From Pyrus communis (lineage: Eukaryota; Streptophyta; Magnoliopsida; Rosales; Rosaceae): a DNA stretch of 64,000 nucleotides. A model generated the notes under the pieces. That model saw only the letters and a list, made by a program, of their open reading frames with translations, was not told the DNA's origin and did no database searches. Location of the stretch: NCBI RefSeq assembly GCF_963583255.1, contig NC_084806.1:19820317-19884316 (forward strand), read 5' to 3'. The translations under genes and the position numbers were made by a program. Positions within the stretch are counted from its first letter, which is position 1. Each line of letters begins with the position of its first letter. This document shows positions 34,181 through 45,940 of this stretch, in pieces.

Positions 34181-36035
34181 TGTTGGAAATGTGCCCTAAA
34201 GCCAATCATATGATGATACTTTACAGACAATTCACATGTTAAACTAATCTAGTTTAATATAAAGGGCAAAGATAACTGTTCAAAGTTGTCTCATATAAAT
34301 CTTATATGCTTAAACAAAAAGTCCAAGGAATATGTAATTGGGAGAATGTGATATAAATAAGTTAGATTCATCAAACCATTCTCTTTCGTATACATATCTT
34401 ACACGTTCCTAATCATAGAATTGTCAATTGGGCATCGTTTGTCCGTTAAGATCAGTACGTGCTATGTCTTCTCTTAGGGAGAGTGACTGGTCTCGAGTCA
34501 TTGGTGTGACTGACACCAAGGCAAGCATGTACGTGCTTAATAGAGAATGAGTCCGCTGAACGCAATCAACAAGGAGTTCTCGTACTCATATCACATGAGA
34601 ACTCATGGTTAGGATAATACAAACTAGTTTTTTGACCTGAGGCATCATAGTTGTCTTGTGGTTAGGTCCTTCATCTTTGACTATGTCAAAGTCACTCCGT
34701 CAAAGGGTGTCCACAACATAGTTGGGGTTAAGTCACTTAGCCATGGAGGTAAGTGAATGCACAACAAGGAGTCTTTGACCTTCAAACCATTTGAGGGAGA
34801 ATACTCTATGATATGATTAAGAATCTCTGGCCAAGAGTATGAATAAGATTTAGGAAGTCGTTCCAAATCACATTGAAGGTAATCATGTAATTAAAAGAAT
34901 CACAGTGGATAGCAGACATGAATAAACTATCAAACCAAACAATGTGGTCAAGAGTATTGTATTAGAGAAAAACCGTATTGCATTGTAATCCTAAACTGAA
35001 TAGGTTCTCCACCTCTTCGGATTAGCTTGGGTAGTCAAGATATACTGCTATGTGTCACTCATGGTTTGCGGAAGCCCTAAAGGTGTATAATCACTAAAGG
35101 GAGAATTGAAAGTATGTTTCAATTCATAATCGATTTGAAGAGTTCTAATCGCCCATTGCCTCGCTAAAAGGAACCTAATGGATCGTACACCATGTAAGGT
35201 AAAGATTGAAGAAACAACGGAGATGAGTAAGGATAATTAAATGGTTTAATTATTTATGGCTAGGCTTAACTAATATGTTAATTAATCAAACGAATAAGTT
35301 CGTTTTAAGTTTTGAGTAATTAATCGAACTCAAGGCCCATTGGGCTTAAAACCGTCAAGCCCATTAACTTAGGTTGTATGACAACTTAATGATTAAAGAC
35401 TCAAAAGGGCCCAAACAGCCCAAAGCCTTTAGAAGGCCGGCCATATTGTAAATGAATTGGTTTTGGTTCTTTTTGTCACTTAAGTGAAGTGACTACATAA
35501 AGGACTTTATAGCCAAAAGTTCATTAAGGATTTTCTAGAGAGAAAAGATGAGAACACAAAGCTCTCTCTTCTCTTAGGAGGCCGGCCACCCTAGAGGAAA
35601 ATAGCTAGCAATCTTTCTTCCTCTAGGTCACTCAGCTCTTCCTCAATGCTCTCCTTGATGTGGAGACTTAGAGGTTCCCTATTTTGGGAACTTGGAGAAT
35701 CCATTCCTTCATCCATCCAAGAAGTCATGGAGCGAAGAAGCAAAGTTCCTCCATCAACATCCATGGAGTCAAGGAGCAAGGAGACTAAGGAAAGAAGGCC
35801 CTCACATAGGTGAAAATCCTTTGCTAAGCAAAGAGGTGCTTCAAAGTTATAAAAGTTTCTCAACTCTTTTCTTTAAGATTTGAGTTGAGTCTTGGTTCAC
35901 CAAAATTACTAGGCCTTGAATTTCATGGGTAAAGTTTTGTTTTTGAGTGCATACAAGCATGATTCCGCCTTTTAATTGTTAATTGCATGCATACATGTTG
36001 CTCAAATGAACTAGTTTTCACAAATATTTCCTTCA
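34181..36035 (+). repeat. 5' LTR of family G element (plus copy)
   Basis: 1855 bp, TGTTGGAAATGTGCCC to ATTTCCTTCA. Short frames on either strand (35591-35863, 35692-35883) lie within it and recur in the other LTR; they carry no domain. Confidence 0.92.
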
Positions 36036-36037
36036 AG

Positions 36038-36049
36038 TGGTATCAGAGC
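36038..36049 (+). promoter_or_regulatory. Primer binding site, tRNA-iMet type
   Basis: TGGTATCAGAGC, exact match to the complement of the plant initiator tRNA-Met 3' end, two bases after the LTR. Confidence 0.9.
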
Positions 36050-38439
36050 CTAGGTCTAGTAGTTCATAGTCTTTGATTTGAATGTTGTCATTGTTGCAAG
36101 CTTTATTCTTACTTCTTTGAATGTAAATTTTTCTTGAAAATTTGTCATCTCAAATGTTGTAGATGTAGTTCATATGAGCATGAATTATGGAGCTAAAATT
36201 TGGTGCCATGTTTATGGGGAAATTCGGCCAAATCCAAAGGGTGGATTTTTGGGTACATGTTTGTCTTGTTAAAAGTGTTTTCAACTGACTTTTGGAACCC
36301 CTAAGTACCCTAGGATGTTAACCCTCTTTTGAGTAGTGAAAATTTGAGTTTTATTGAGTGAAAACATTCATGGAGCTCTTATGGCTTTTCATGGATGTTT
36401 TTCAGTGTTCTTGCTTTGTTCTTGTTGTTCATACCAAGAACAAAAAGTTTGTTGTTTTGATTCAGAAAAGGTGTTTGGTTGTTTATTTGTTTTTGTTAGT
36501 GATGGATGGTGTGATTTTTCAAACAACACCCCTACTCTTTTTACTATTCACACCATGCCAATCACTTGCAACTTTCAATCACCTTTCAAACACACAAATC
36601 AACTCACACACACCATCACTACTCACCATGACCGGCCACCCCTATAATGGGGATACTTTTGGGAGCTTTTATGCAATTACATAAAGTTTTGATACTTTTG
36701 TGTATTTGTACTTTGACCCGAAAGTTTACGTTTCACTAAAGGACAAATTGTTTTCCTTTAATGAAGTTTTTGCATTTGTTGAAATTTTTGGATTCTAGTT
36801 GTAATTACTTGAAGTAGTGGACTTTTGTGTCTTTACAAAGTGACCTCAAATGTTTGTGTTTTGCAATATAGCCCAAACAGTTGAGGTTGTTGCATTTTGG
36901 CCCAAATTAGTTGAGAACAAAATCGTTTTGTATCTTTAAATGAGAATTGGATTTTTCATTTCATTTAGCTCCATCTAAATCAATTCTATGGATACAAAAA
37001 CCAAATGACAATGTTGCATTCAAGTTTAATTAGTTAAAGCATTAAGTAATTAAAGAAAGGGTGATTATGAACCTAAGCCTACGATAATTGAGCAATGTGA
37101 AAGGCCATCTCTCAAATTTATTTGAACCATGGGAATGTGTAGATTCGATTTTGGTTATAATTTGATATGATCAAATTTGTAAAAGAGCATAAGCTCTTCT
37201 GTACTTTAAAGTAAGTCAAATGTTGTAATAGGGCATAAGATTTTCTTTATTTTGAAGTACTCCTTTCTTGTTTTATTTGATATGCATGAAATTGGAGTAG
37301 TAGGGTCCAACGCCCAATAAGAAAACAAGCCTTAATGTGATTAAAAGCGTAACTAAAATCAATCACCATCCCTAGATCGAGATCCAACACTAGGCTCATA
37401 TTGGATCGAATCAAAGGTTCATAGTCATCCTAAGGATCTAAGGCAACTATATAGTCCATCAATGAATGCCAAGCCTATGTTAGTAGTACCATATACTCTT
37501 GCTTTAAAAACCATTTTACAAGCATAGTGGGAGTATCATATACTACTAAATCAATCATATGGACCAATAGTTGTAATAGAACCAAATTGTTTTAATAAGA
37601 TTAAAATGCATGCTTATATGTGATGAGACCTAAAAACCCTCAACCAAACCATTATTAAGTTGACAAGCATGAGAGTGTTTTGAACACTCTTTCGTGGCCT
37701 TCCACCATGGTAGGCTCCAATCGTTTATGACTCGTACACTAACTTCACCCTATCAATTGGGAATACAAAGTATGTGCTTACACTTAGGAGGAGTTTTATA
37801 CGCATACATGATGTTGTGAAGGTAGGCAACGAGAATGATCAACATCATATCATTGTGAGCTTATTCTTGAACCCCCTACCCGAACTTGCATGGTGGGAAT
37901 GACTTAACTAAGTGCAATGGAGCCAACATCATATCATTATGAGTCATCATTCTCTAGAAGCCAAATAAGATGGGTACTTACATGAGATGTAAATGAGTAA
38001 GCGTACTCTCTCATTATTATTAATGCTAGCCAGCATCATATCATTGTGAGGTGGGCTTGGTAATAGTGAGTCTCTCATACCTTACTAAGAGTTTCCTCCA
38101 AAACTCCCGAATTCCGATGAGGGATATGGAATTTGCCAAAAATAGTGGGTGGTGCTATTTGATTTAAAGACCCATATCAAATAGCTTAAAATCAATCAAT
38201 TTATATTCATTATGTATTTATTTACCGATATATTTGCAAATGCTATCCAAAACTTGACAAAAAAAAGCCGAAGGCTTTAGTTTCCGGACTTGGTACAACA
38301 ATCCCATAGATTGTCTTGAATGGATTGTATATGTACCTAAGTAGTCTCATCCTCACAATCTTCCTATTGATAATGTATCAATGGAAGAACATGTTAAATA
38401 AGTCTATCATAAAGAGGACAACACAAACAACTAGTTCTT

Positions 38440-38720
38440 ATTCCTTTGTTGTATGAACAAAGGAACTTGAGAAGATTAGCACAAGGATATGGACACTTTT
38501 AGTGTCATAATTCTTCCATTACAAATCGTTGTATGAAGAAATAAGAGTTGCTTTGAACAACTCTTAGTTAATGCAAACATTAGTGTTTGTTTCTTTGTTA
38601 CATGAACAAGGAACTTGAGAAGTAAGCACAAGGGCATGGACACTTTATGTGCCATGATTCTTCACTTACAAATTGTTGTATGGAGAAATGAGAGTTGCCT
38701 TGAACAATTCTTGAAAGTTT
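38440..38720 (+). repeat. Diverged tandem duplication in the plus family G element
   Basis: Text around 38455-38580 (GGAACTTGAGAAG, GCACAAGG, ATGGACACTTT, TTGTATGAAGAAAT, GAGTTGC) recurs at 38611-38720. The minus copy has only one unit (around 29240-29340), so the duplication is private to this copy or its lineage. Confidence 0.7.
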
Positions 38721-40539
38721 GTAATCATGTTTAGAACATAAGGGTTGATTGACAAAAATAGTCCATCAACATGGACTTATAATGATTTTGAATCATTGAG
38801 TGTTGAAGTGTTAAACCACTTTAGGAGACGAAAACTAGGCAAGGACTTCACCTTTGTGTCCCTATCCACATGTTCACTAAATTTATTTTAAACTACATAC
38901 TGAACAATAACCGTACGTTCTCCAAATCGTGTGGTATGTATAACACAATTGAAATAAGTTTCAAGACAGATGGTGGGAGTTTAAGGACCATGACTATTGT
39001 AATCAAGGGAGAAGTCAAATGAAGAAGGCGAAATAACTCCAAGGGAACAAACTTTCTTTATGAAAGGATGAGCATTGGGAGGGGTATTTGCAAGAAATGT
39101 CTTGCAAATGTCAAGAACACACCTTTCAAAGGTGTTGTAAATTGTTCTTGAAAAGTTCAAAACAGTTGGTTCTTCTACTTGAATGCTTGATTTCATATTA
39201 GTAACTATGTTTTACAGTTGTTGTAAAAGTGTGGCTAATAAGAAGTAGAAGATTAATGAGGGAAGAGAAAGTACTTTACATTCAGAACATGAATAAAATA
39301 GATCACTGCGAGAGCAAATAGTACTTACTTCCTCATATGAACTACCAAAGAAATTGGAAAAACAAAGATTGTCTTTACATTCCAATTTGAATAAGGAACT
39401 TAATTCCCACCATAAGAGATGGATGAATGTTTTGTTTGACAAAACATTGTTCTTTATTAATGAATGATTCGATTATTGTAATCTGATTGATTGTCTCTAT
39501 AGTAGAGATAATGTGGTAGTGTTAACTGTTTAGAATATAACGACGCTTAAAACCCAAAAGGTTGCAAGGTAGTGACTAATCCCACTGATTTGTGACACCT
39601 CTAAAACATTAATTACAAGTTGGTCATACATGGATGCTTTGGATCATTAAATCTGGATCCAATGCTTTCTTGTTAAAATTGTATAGAGGCGAAATGTTCG
39701 AATCTTTATTCTTTTGAAAAAAAGAAAGAATCAAAAAGTTGTTGAGGTTAATTCACTTAGATGTTAGTGACACTTGTCCATAGCATAATACTACTCATTG
39801 TTGTATGACATTCACCAAAGATCGCTCTCGGTTGGACTATCGTTTATTTTGAATAAACACAAGTCTGAATATTTTGCAAAAGGTTTCAAAGAATTCAAGA
39901 ATGTAAGTTGATGAGTAAGATGTCTAAAGTATTTACCTCCTTAGATTTGATCCAAGGAAAAATAACACTTTAGAAGAGTTTCCTTGAAAGATATCAAGGA
40001 AAGAAGCATCATAAGATATTGAATTTCTCCATTGGGAGAAGAACGAAATCGAATAAGATGTAGTTCATTGGATGTTATCAATTACCCATATATAGGATAT
40101 ATACTTCTAAAACAATATGATTGTCAATTAGAAGATCTTCCAAAATTTTCATGACTCCATTGATGTAGTTGGAAAGAAAGACAAGTCTTAATCGTGTTAA
40201 GATTTGGGGTTGTGTGCTAATAAGCAATATTTGTTTGAGCACAATCTTGTGGGATATCCTTAAATGAACCTTTGGATATCACTTCTTTAAACCTACTAAC
40301 AAATGTTATTTGTTGGGTAGTTCATTGTAATCCTACAATAGGATTTGCCTAAGATAGAGTAAATGAACAAGAGAAAGAACTCTAAGAATGGGTTCTTTGA
40401 GAGACAAGATGATAATCAACAAATATAATAACCTAGTTCCTACACCACTAGCTCCAAGGTAGTAGAGAAGGATATATAAATCGTCTCACTTGAAAGGTTT
40501 GAACTTTATGACTATGTTATAGAGTTACACCTCTTAATT

Positions 40540-40622
40540 CGAAAGAAATAAGAATGAAAATCCTTATGACTACATTAATTAATTCAAATGAAATAAGAAT
40601 GAAAATCCTTATGACTACATTG
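40540..40622 (+). repeat. Short tandem duplication in the plus family G element
   Basis: A block of about 46 bp containing GAAATAAGAATGAAAATCC occurs twice in a row. The minus copy has one. Confidence 0.8.
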
Positions 40623-42101
40623 AGTGTATATAGAACATATACTCAAGGAAATGGTATAATACCATTTGACACGAAATAGTGAAACCTTCATAGCTAATTG
40701 ATAGCCTAAGGTGACTACGATCAACAAGATTGGTTGACTTGGAAGAAACCATCTTTGATATAGTCTTGGTTTCTATTAATTCGAAGATTGCTAGCTACAA
40801 CTAAACAGTGATTCAATGCTTGGACATAATATGGGTTTCCGAAACCATTATCAAGATAGTCTTGATAATATATGTCTAAAACTAGGAATCACAAAACATG
40901 TAAGTTGTAGAGATCCATCCATCATGAATCTTAGCCAGCTAGTGGGAGCTATAAGCGTCTTATGAGAGAAAGATCAAATCGTTTGATTTCTCATAAAGAT
41001 GTAACTAAATCTTTTGTTTACTAGGTTTACAAAAGATTAGTGGGAGTTAATCATATTCCTAAATTTGAACATATATATGATGTATTAATTTTGGAAATGA
41101 AAGGAATTCTTCTTCGTTAAAATTATGACTTTAAACATTCTATAACGATAGAATGTATATGGGAGACATAGTCTATATATATAGGATGGAAATCTATAAT
41201 GATAGATTTCAAGATATAATTGGATTATCTCAATCCCTATTGATAGACGATAAATGTAGGAAGTTTCTCAAATGATAAACTTCAGATGAAAGGACAATTC
41301 CAGTCAGACTGGGAGTTGCTCTTCTAAAAGGGAATGTACCATTTTGACTCCCAAAGAAGCATAAAGCGTAAATAGAATCCTTTATGCATATGTAGAAATG
41401 TGATTTATGTATTTCATATTGTATGAAAAACCTTGATATGAATTATGCCAAGATGGGTACAAGACAATATCAGTGCAAGCCCAAGCTCAAAACTATGGCA
41501 ACTGTCAAGTGAGTCCTTAAGTATTTAAGAAATACTAAAGGATAGATTCCTCAAGAATGAGGAAGAATTAGAGTAATGCAATGGAAGCTTAAATGTATTA
41601 GATTATGAATCTAATATCATATCCATCATTGGATGTCTCTTCATTTTGAATGAAGATATAATTGGATATCTTTTCATTATGACTAAGGAGATATTTGGGT
41701 GGAAACGTTAAAAGTAATGACTTTAGTGTGTACCATCATGCAAAATATATAGCCATATAGAAGCTTACAACAATGTTGTTTGGATGGGAAAGTTCATTTA
41801 TGAACTCTCCATTCGATTCCAACCAGAAAGTGTCTCTAGTGTACCCACACTACGACACTAATTGGGTGATAGCTCAAGCCAAGGAATCAAGGTCTCATCA
41901 AAATCCAAACTCAAATGAGAGATTGAACCGCACGATTGAGAATCATGTATAAGGGTGACATCGTTATTCTCAAGGTTGCTTCTATGGATAACATATAGAT
42001 ATCCACTGTCTAGGCCTACTACTCAGCCATTTTTGAAATGAATTCAGAAGAGGTATCATCACTGATGACCAAGCTGATTGGCTGTAGTGCAAGTGGGAGA
42101 T

Positions 42102-43848
42102 TGTTGGAAATGTGCCCTAAAGCCAATCATATGATGATACTTTGCAAACATTTCAAATCTTAAACTAATCTAGTTTAATATAAAGGGCAAAGATAATTGT
42201 TTAAAGCCGTCTCATATAAATGCTATATGCTTAAACGATAAGTCCAAGGAATATGTAATTGGGAGAATGTGATCTAAAGACGTTAGATTCATGAGACCAT
42301 TCTCTTTCGTATACATATCTTAAACGTTCCTGATCATAGAATTGCCAATTAGGCATTGACAGTTCATTAAGATCAATACATGTTATGTCTTCTCTTAGGG
42401 AGAGTGACTGCTCTTAAGTCATTAGTGTGACTGACACCAAGACAAGCATGTAGGTGCTCAATAGAGAATGGGTCCACTTAATGCGATCAACAAGGAGTTC
42501 TCATGCTCATGTCACATGAGAACTCCTTATTGGGATAATGCAAAGTAGTCCTTTGACCTGAGGCATCATAGTTGTCTTGTGATTAGGTCCTTGATCATTG
42601 ACTATGTCAAAGTCACTCCGTCAAAGGGTGTCCACGACATAGTTAAGGTTAAGTCACTTAGCCATGGAGGCAAGTAAATGCACAACAAGGAATCTCTGAC
42701 CTTCAAACCGTTTGAGGGAGAATACCCTATGATATGATTAAGAATCTCTAGCCAGAGTATGAATGAGATTTAGGAAGTCGTTCCAAATCACATTCAAGGT
42801 AATCATATAAGTAAAATAATCACATTGGATAGTAGGCATAAATAAACTATCAAACCAAACAATGTGGTCAAGAGTATTGTATTAGAGAAAGACCATATTG
42901 CATTGTAATCCTAAACTGAATAGGTTTTCCACCTCTTCTGATTAGCTTGGGTAGCCATGATATACTGCTAAGTGTCACTCGTGGTTTGTGGAAGTCTTAA
43001 AGGTGTATAATCACTAAAGTGAGAATTGAAAGTATGTTTCAATTCACAATCAATTTGAAGAGTTCTAATCGCCCACTGTCCCACTAAAAGGAACCTAATG
43101 GAACGAATAAGTTCATTTTAACTTTTAAGTAATTATTCGACCTCAAGGCTCATTGGGCTTAGAACCGTCAAGCCCATTAACTTAAGTTGTATGACAACTT
43201 AATGACTAAAGACTCAAAGGGGCCCAAACAACCCAAAGCCTTTAGAAGGCTAGCCATATTGTAAATAAATGGGTTTTGGTTCTTTTTGTCACTTAAGTGC
43301 AGTGACTATATAAAGGACTTTATAGCCAAAAGTTCATTAAGGGTTTTCTAGAGAGAAAAGATGAGAACACAAAGCTTTCTCTTCTCTTAGGAGGCCGGCC
43401 ACCCTAGAGGAAAATAGCTAGCAATCTTTCTTCCTCTAGGTCACTCATCTCTTCCTCAATGCTGTCCTTGGTGTGAAGACTTAGAGGTTCCCTATTTTGG
43501 GAACTTGGAGAATCCATTCCTTCATCCATACAAGAAGTCATGGAGAGAAGAAGCAAAGTTCCTCTATCCACATCGATGGAGTCAAGGAGCAAGGATACTA
43601 AGGAAAGAAGGCCTTCACATGGGTCAATATCATTGACTAAGCAAAGAGGTGCTTCAAAGGTACAAAAGTTTCTCAACTCTTTTCTTTAAGATTTGAGTTG
43701 AGTCTTGGTTCACCAAAATTACTAGGCCTTGACTTTCATGGGTAAAGTTTTGTTCTTGAGTGCATGCAAGCATGATTCCGCCTTTTAATTGTTAATTGCA
43801 TGCATACATGTTGCTCAAATGAACTAGTTTTCACAAATGTTTCCTTCA
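42102..43848 (+). repeat. 3' LTR of family G element (plus copy), with internal deletion
   Basis: 1747 bp. About 110 bp present in the 5' LTR (35181-35292) are missing at 43101-43104. The short text around the break, CGAATAAG, lies at the distal edge of the missing segment. Confidence 0.9.
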
Positions 43849-43853
43849 ATTGG

Positions 43854-43867
43854 CGTGTGCCGCAAGT
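43854..43867 (+). repeat. Unclassified repeat R1, copy 2 (second part)
   Basis: CGTGTGCCGCAAGT continues the repeat after the family G element and runs straight into the rRNA fragment. Confidence 0.55.
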
Positions 43868-44474
43868 AATCAACGGGGAAAGAAAACCCTATTGTGCTTG
43901 ACTCTAGTCCGACGTTGTGAAATAACTTGAGAGGTGTAGTATAAGTTGGAGTTTCACAGGGAAATTGAAATACCACTACTTTTAACGTTATTTTATTTAT
44001 TCCGTGAATAGGAAGCAAGTCATCACCCCTCTTTTTGGAACAAAGGTTTTGCTTACAAGATGATCCAGGTGGAAGACATTGTCAGGTAGGGTGTTTCACT
44101 GAGGCATCATATTTATTAAAAGATAATGCAGTTGTCCTAAGATGAGCTTAACAAGAACATAAATCTCCTGTGGAACAAAAGGGTAAAAGCTCTTTTGATT
44201 CTGATTTCCTATATGAATACGAACAGTGAAAGCATGGCTTATCAATCCTTTAGACCTTTGGAATTTGAAGCTAGAGGTGTCAGAAAAGTTACCAAGGATA
44301 ACTAGCTTGTAGAAGCCAAACGTTCTTAGTGACGTTGCTTTTTAAACCTTCGATGTTGTATCTTCCTATCATTGTGAAGCAAAATTCACCAAATGTTAGA
44401 TGTTCACCTATCAATAGGGAACGTGAGCTAGGTTTAGACCATCATGAGACAGGTTTGTTTTACCTTACTAAGTG
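43868..44474 (+). pseudogene. Degraded fragment of nuclear 25S rRNA (3' half, peptidyl-transferase region)
   Basis: The sequence follows plant nuclear 25S rRNA closely over about 600 bp. Recognisable blocks are GCTTGACTCTAGTCCGAC, CTTGAGAGGTGTAG, GAAATACCACTACTTTTAAC, GTGGAACAAAAGGGTAAAAG, AATTTGAAGCTAGAGGTGTC, CTTCCTATCATTGTGAAGC and AATAGGGAACGTGAGC. These span the domain V catalytic region. Differences from the rRNA I recall are mostly C to T and G to A, and small deletions occur, so it is an old methylated pseudogene outside the rDNA arrays. It joins repeat R1 at its left end and loses similarity after CTTACTAAGTGA. Confidence 0.9.
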
Positions 44475-45471
44475 AATGCGCTATCGATTACAGAAAGAAT
44501 CGAAACTTACTGAAAAATGGCTAGGGAAGAAGGTCAGCCATTTGCATCAATCCAATCGATTGTAGAGGTTTCTATCACTCACAGAAAAAGACGACGGCAA
44601 AAGCACCCGCTGAGGAACACTCAAATTCGACAGTTTTTCTTAGAGGTGGCAGCAACAGCCATAGGTTCTGTTGTGAAGGAAGCAAAGCTATGGATTCTGC
44701 GTTTGAAGTCAAGCTTATGCCCAATATGAGGAAAGAAAATCCTCACTGGTCAAATTCTAATCAAATCATGCAAATTAGGGAAAGAATATCAAAAGTAAAG
44801 GCTGCGTAATTTCTCATTTGAAATCATGATTGATTGTGTGATTTTTTCCATTTGAAATCATGAATGGAGAAGGAAGAATTGTGCATTGTAGAGGGGGGGG
44901 GAAAAGAGAAAAACAAATTTGAAAAAAAATCAAAAAAATAAAATATTAAAAAAGGCAAAAAGGATACAACTGGAATTAATGAAAAAGTCGTCCAAGCTCC
45001 GATTTGGGCCCACCATACCTTTCCTGAAAAAGAATGATGTCCTAGCTCAAAATCACGACTTCATCATGTCATAAGATGGATTTCAGCCATCTAAGGTCGT
45101 TTAGACCCACCAAACTGCGTTTTAAAGTTTGGAAAACATTTCGGACTTTTTGTTTTTCGTCTGATTCACTTCCATTACATTCCCTAAGGCTCCCCTACAT
45201 TCCCGAAGTAGTATCGAGCTATTACACACTCAATAACTCACCACATTCATGAGGAAAGAGCGAAGTCTACTAAAGCCTTATAGTGCTAAATGTATAAAGG
45301 AGTGTGCACCTTGGCCAAAACAAAATAGAAGGCTTCAAATACAAGTCCAAAATAAGTCGAGAGGCTTCAAATTAAATTACAAGTCCATCTCAAGAGTCCC
45401 TCATTTGCTCCTCCATTCATTTAACACTAACAGCAATATCCTACATAAGTACTAAATCACTCACTTTGAGG
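44475..45471. other. Unassigned interval
   Basis: No recognised feature. A 70-codon frame at 44517-44729 has no known motif. A run of nine G lies near 44893. 44980-45470 is plain AT-rich text and may belong to the same LTR-like stretch as 45941-47555. Confidence 0.3.
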
Positions 45472-45480
45472 GTAACTTCC

Positions 45481-45931
45481 AAGGTTCTAAAAAACGTTAG
45501 GCGCTAGTCAGCCTGCAGGCTGGTGCCTCATGCCTAGGCGGCTAGGTAGGATCGAGGCGGGGACTAGGCGGACTAGACGGATTTAATTAAATTTTTTATA
45601 TATCGTATAAATAAGTGCCTATATATATATTTTTTTTTTTAAATACATAATTGTATTGGGATAGTTAAATTGCAAAGTAGAATGACGTATAGATTATAAA
45701 GTATTAGAACATGTTAAACAAGCGTATGATGAGTGTTCATCAAAGTAATCAACAAGTCTCTTACAATTTAGTAAAAAAATAAAATGCAAAATGAAAGTTT
45801 TTTTTTTCTAGGTACGAGTTGTGGCCTAGGGGGATGCCTAGGCGGGCTAGATGGGCACCTAAGCAAGTCTAGGCGTCCTTTCTTAATTTTCAAATGCATA
45901 AGCGGCACTAGGCGGGAATTTTTAGAACAGT
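45481..45931. mobile_element. Mutator-type non-autonomous element (451 bp), 9-bp TSD GGTAACTTC
   Basis: GGTAACTTC occurs at 45472-45480 and 45932-45940. A 9-bp duplication is typical of Mutator-like elements. The ends are inverted: GTTCTAAAAA near the left, TTTTTAGAAC near the right. Subterminal sequence is packed with CTAGGCG-type blocks on both sides, and the centre is AT-rich with two T runs. No coding capacity, so it would depend on a MULE transposase elsewhere. Confidence 0.85.
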
Positions 45932-45940
45932 GGTAACTTC

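Larger units (their letters stand above)
36050..42101 (+). pseudogene. Interior of the plus family G element, decayed copia gag-pol
   Basis: 36050-38300 is leader without coding sense; the overlapping 97- and 108-codon frames at 36354-36684 have no domain. A degraded zinc knuckle (RGICKKCLANVKN) is near 39095. Pre-integrase and integrase text follow: RGEMFESLFF near 39690, TFTKDRSRLDY near 39810, KGFKEFKN near 39880. An RNase H fragment YDTNWVIAQAKESRSHQ lies near 41850-41900. A TAG stop (41758-41760) lies just upstream of the last motif. The order matches copia pol, but no stretch is long enough to work. Confidence 0.75.
34181..43848 (+). mobile_element. Family G LTR element, plus strand, decayed; TSD ATTGG
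   Basis: 9668 bp with ATTGG at 34176-34180 and 43849-43853. LTRs are 34181-36035 and 42102-43848, a primer site TGGTATCAGAGC lies at 36038-36049 and a polypurine tract AAGTGGGAGA at 42091-42100. The LTRs are clearly more different from each other than in the minus copy, so this insertion is older. The interior carries the same decayed copia pol. Confidence 0.92.
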
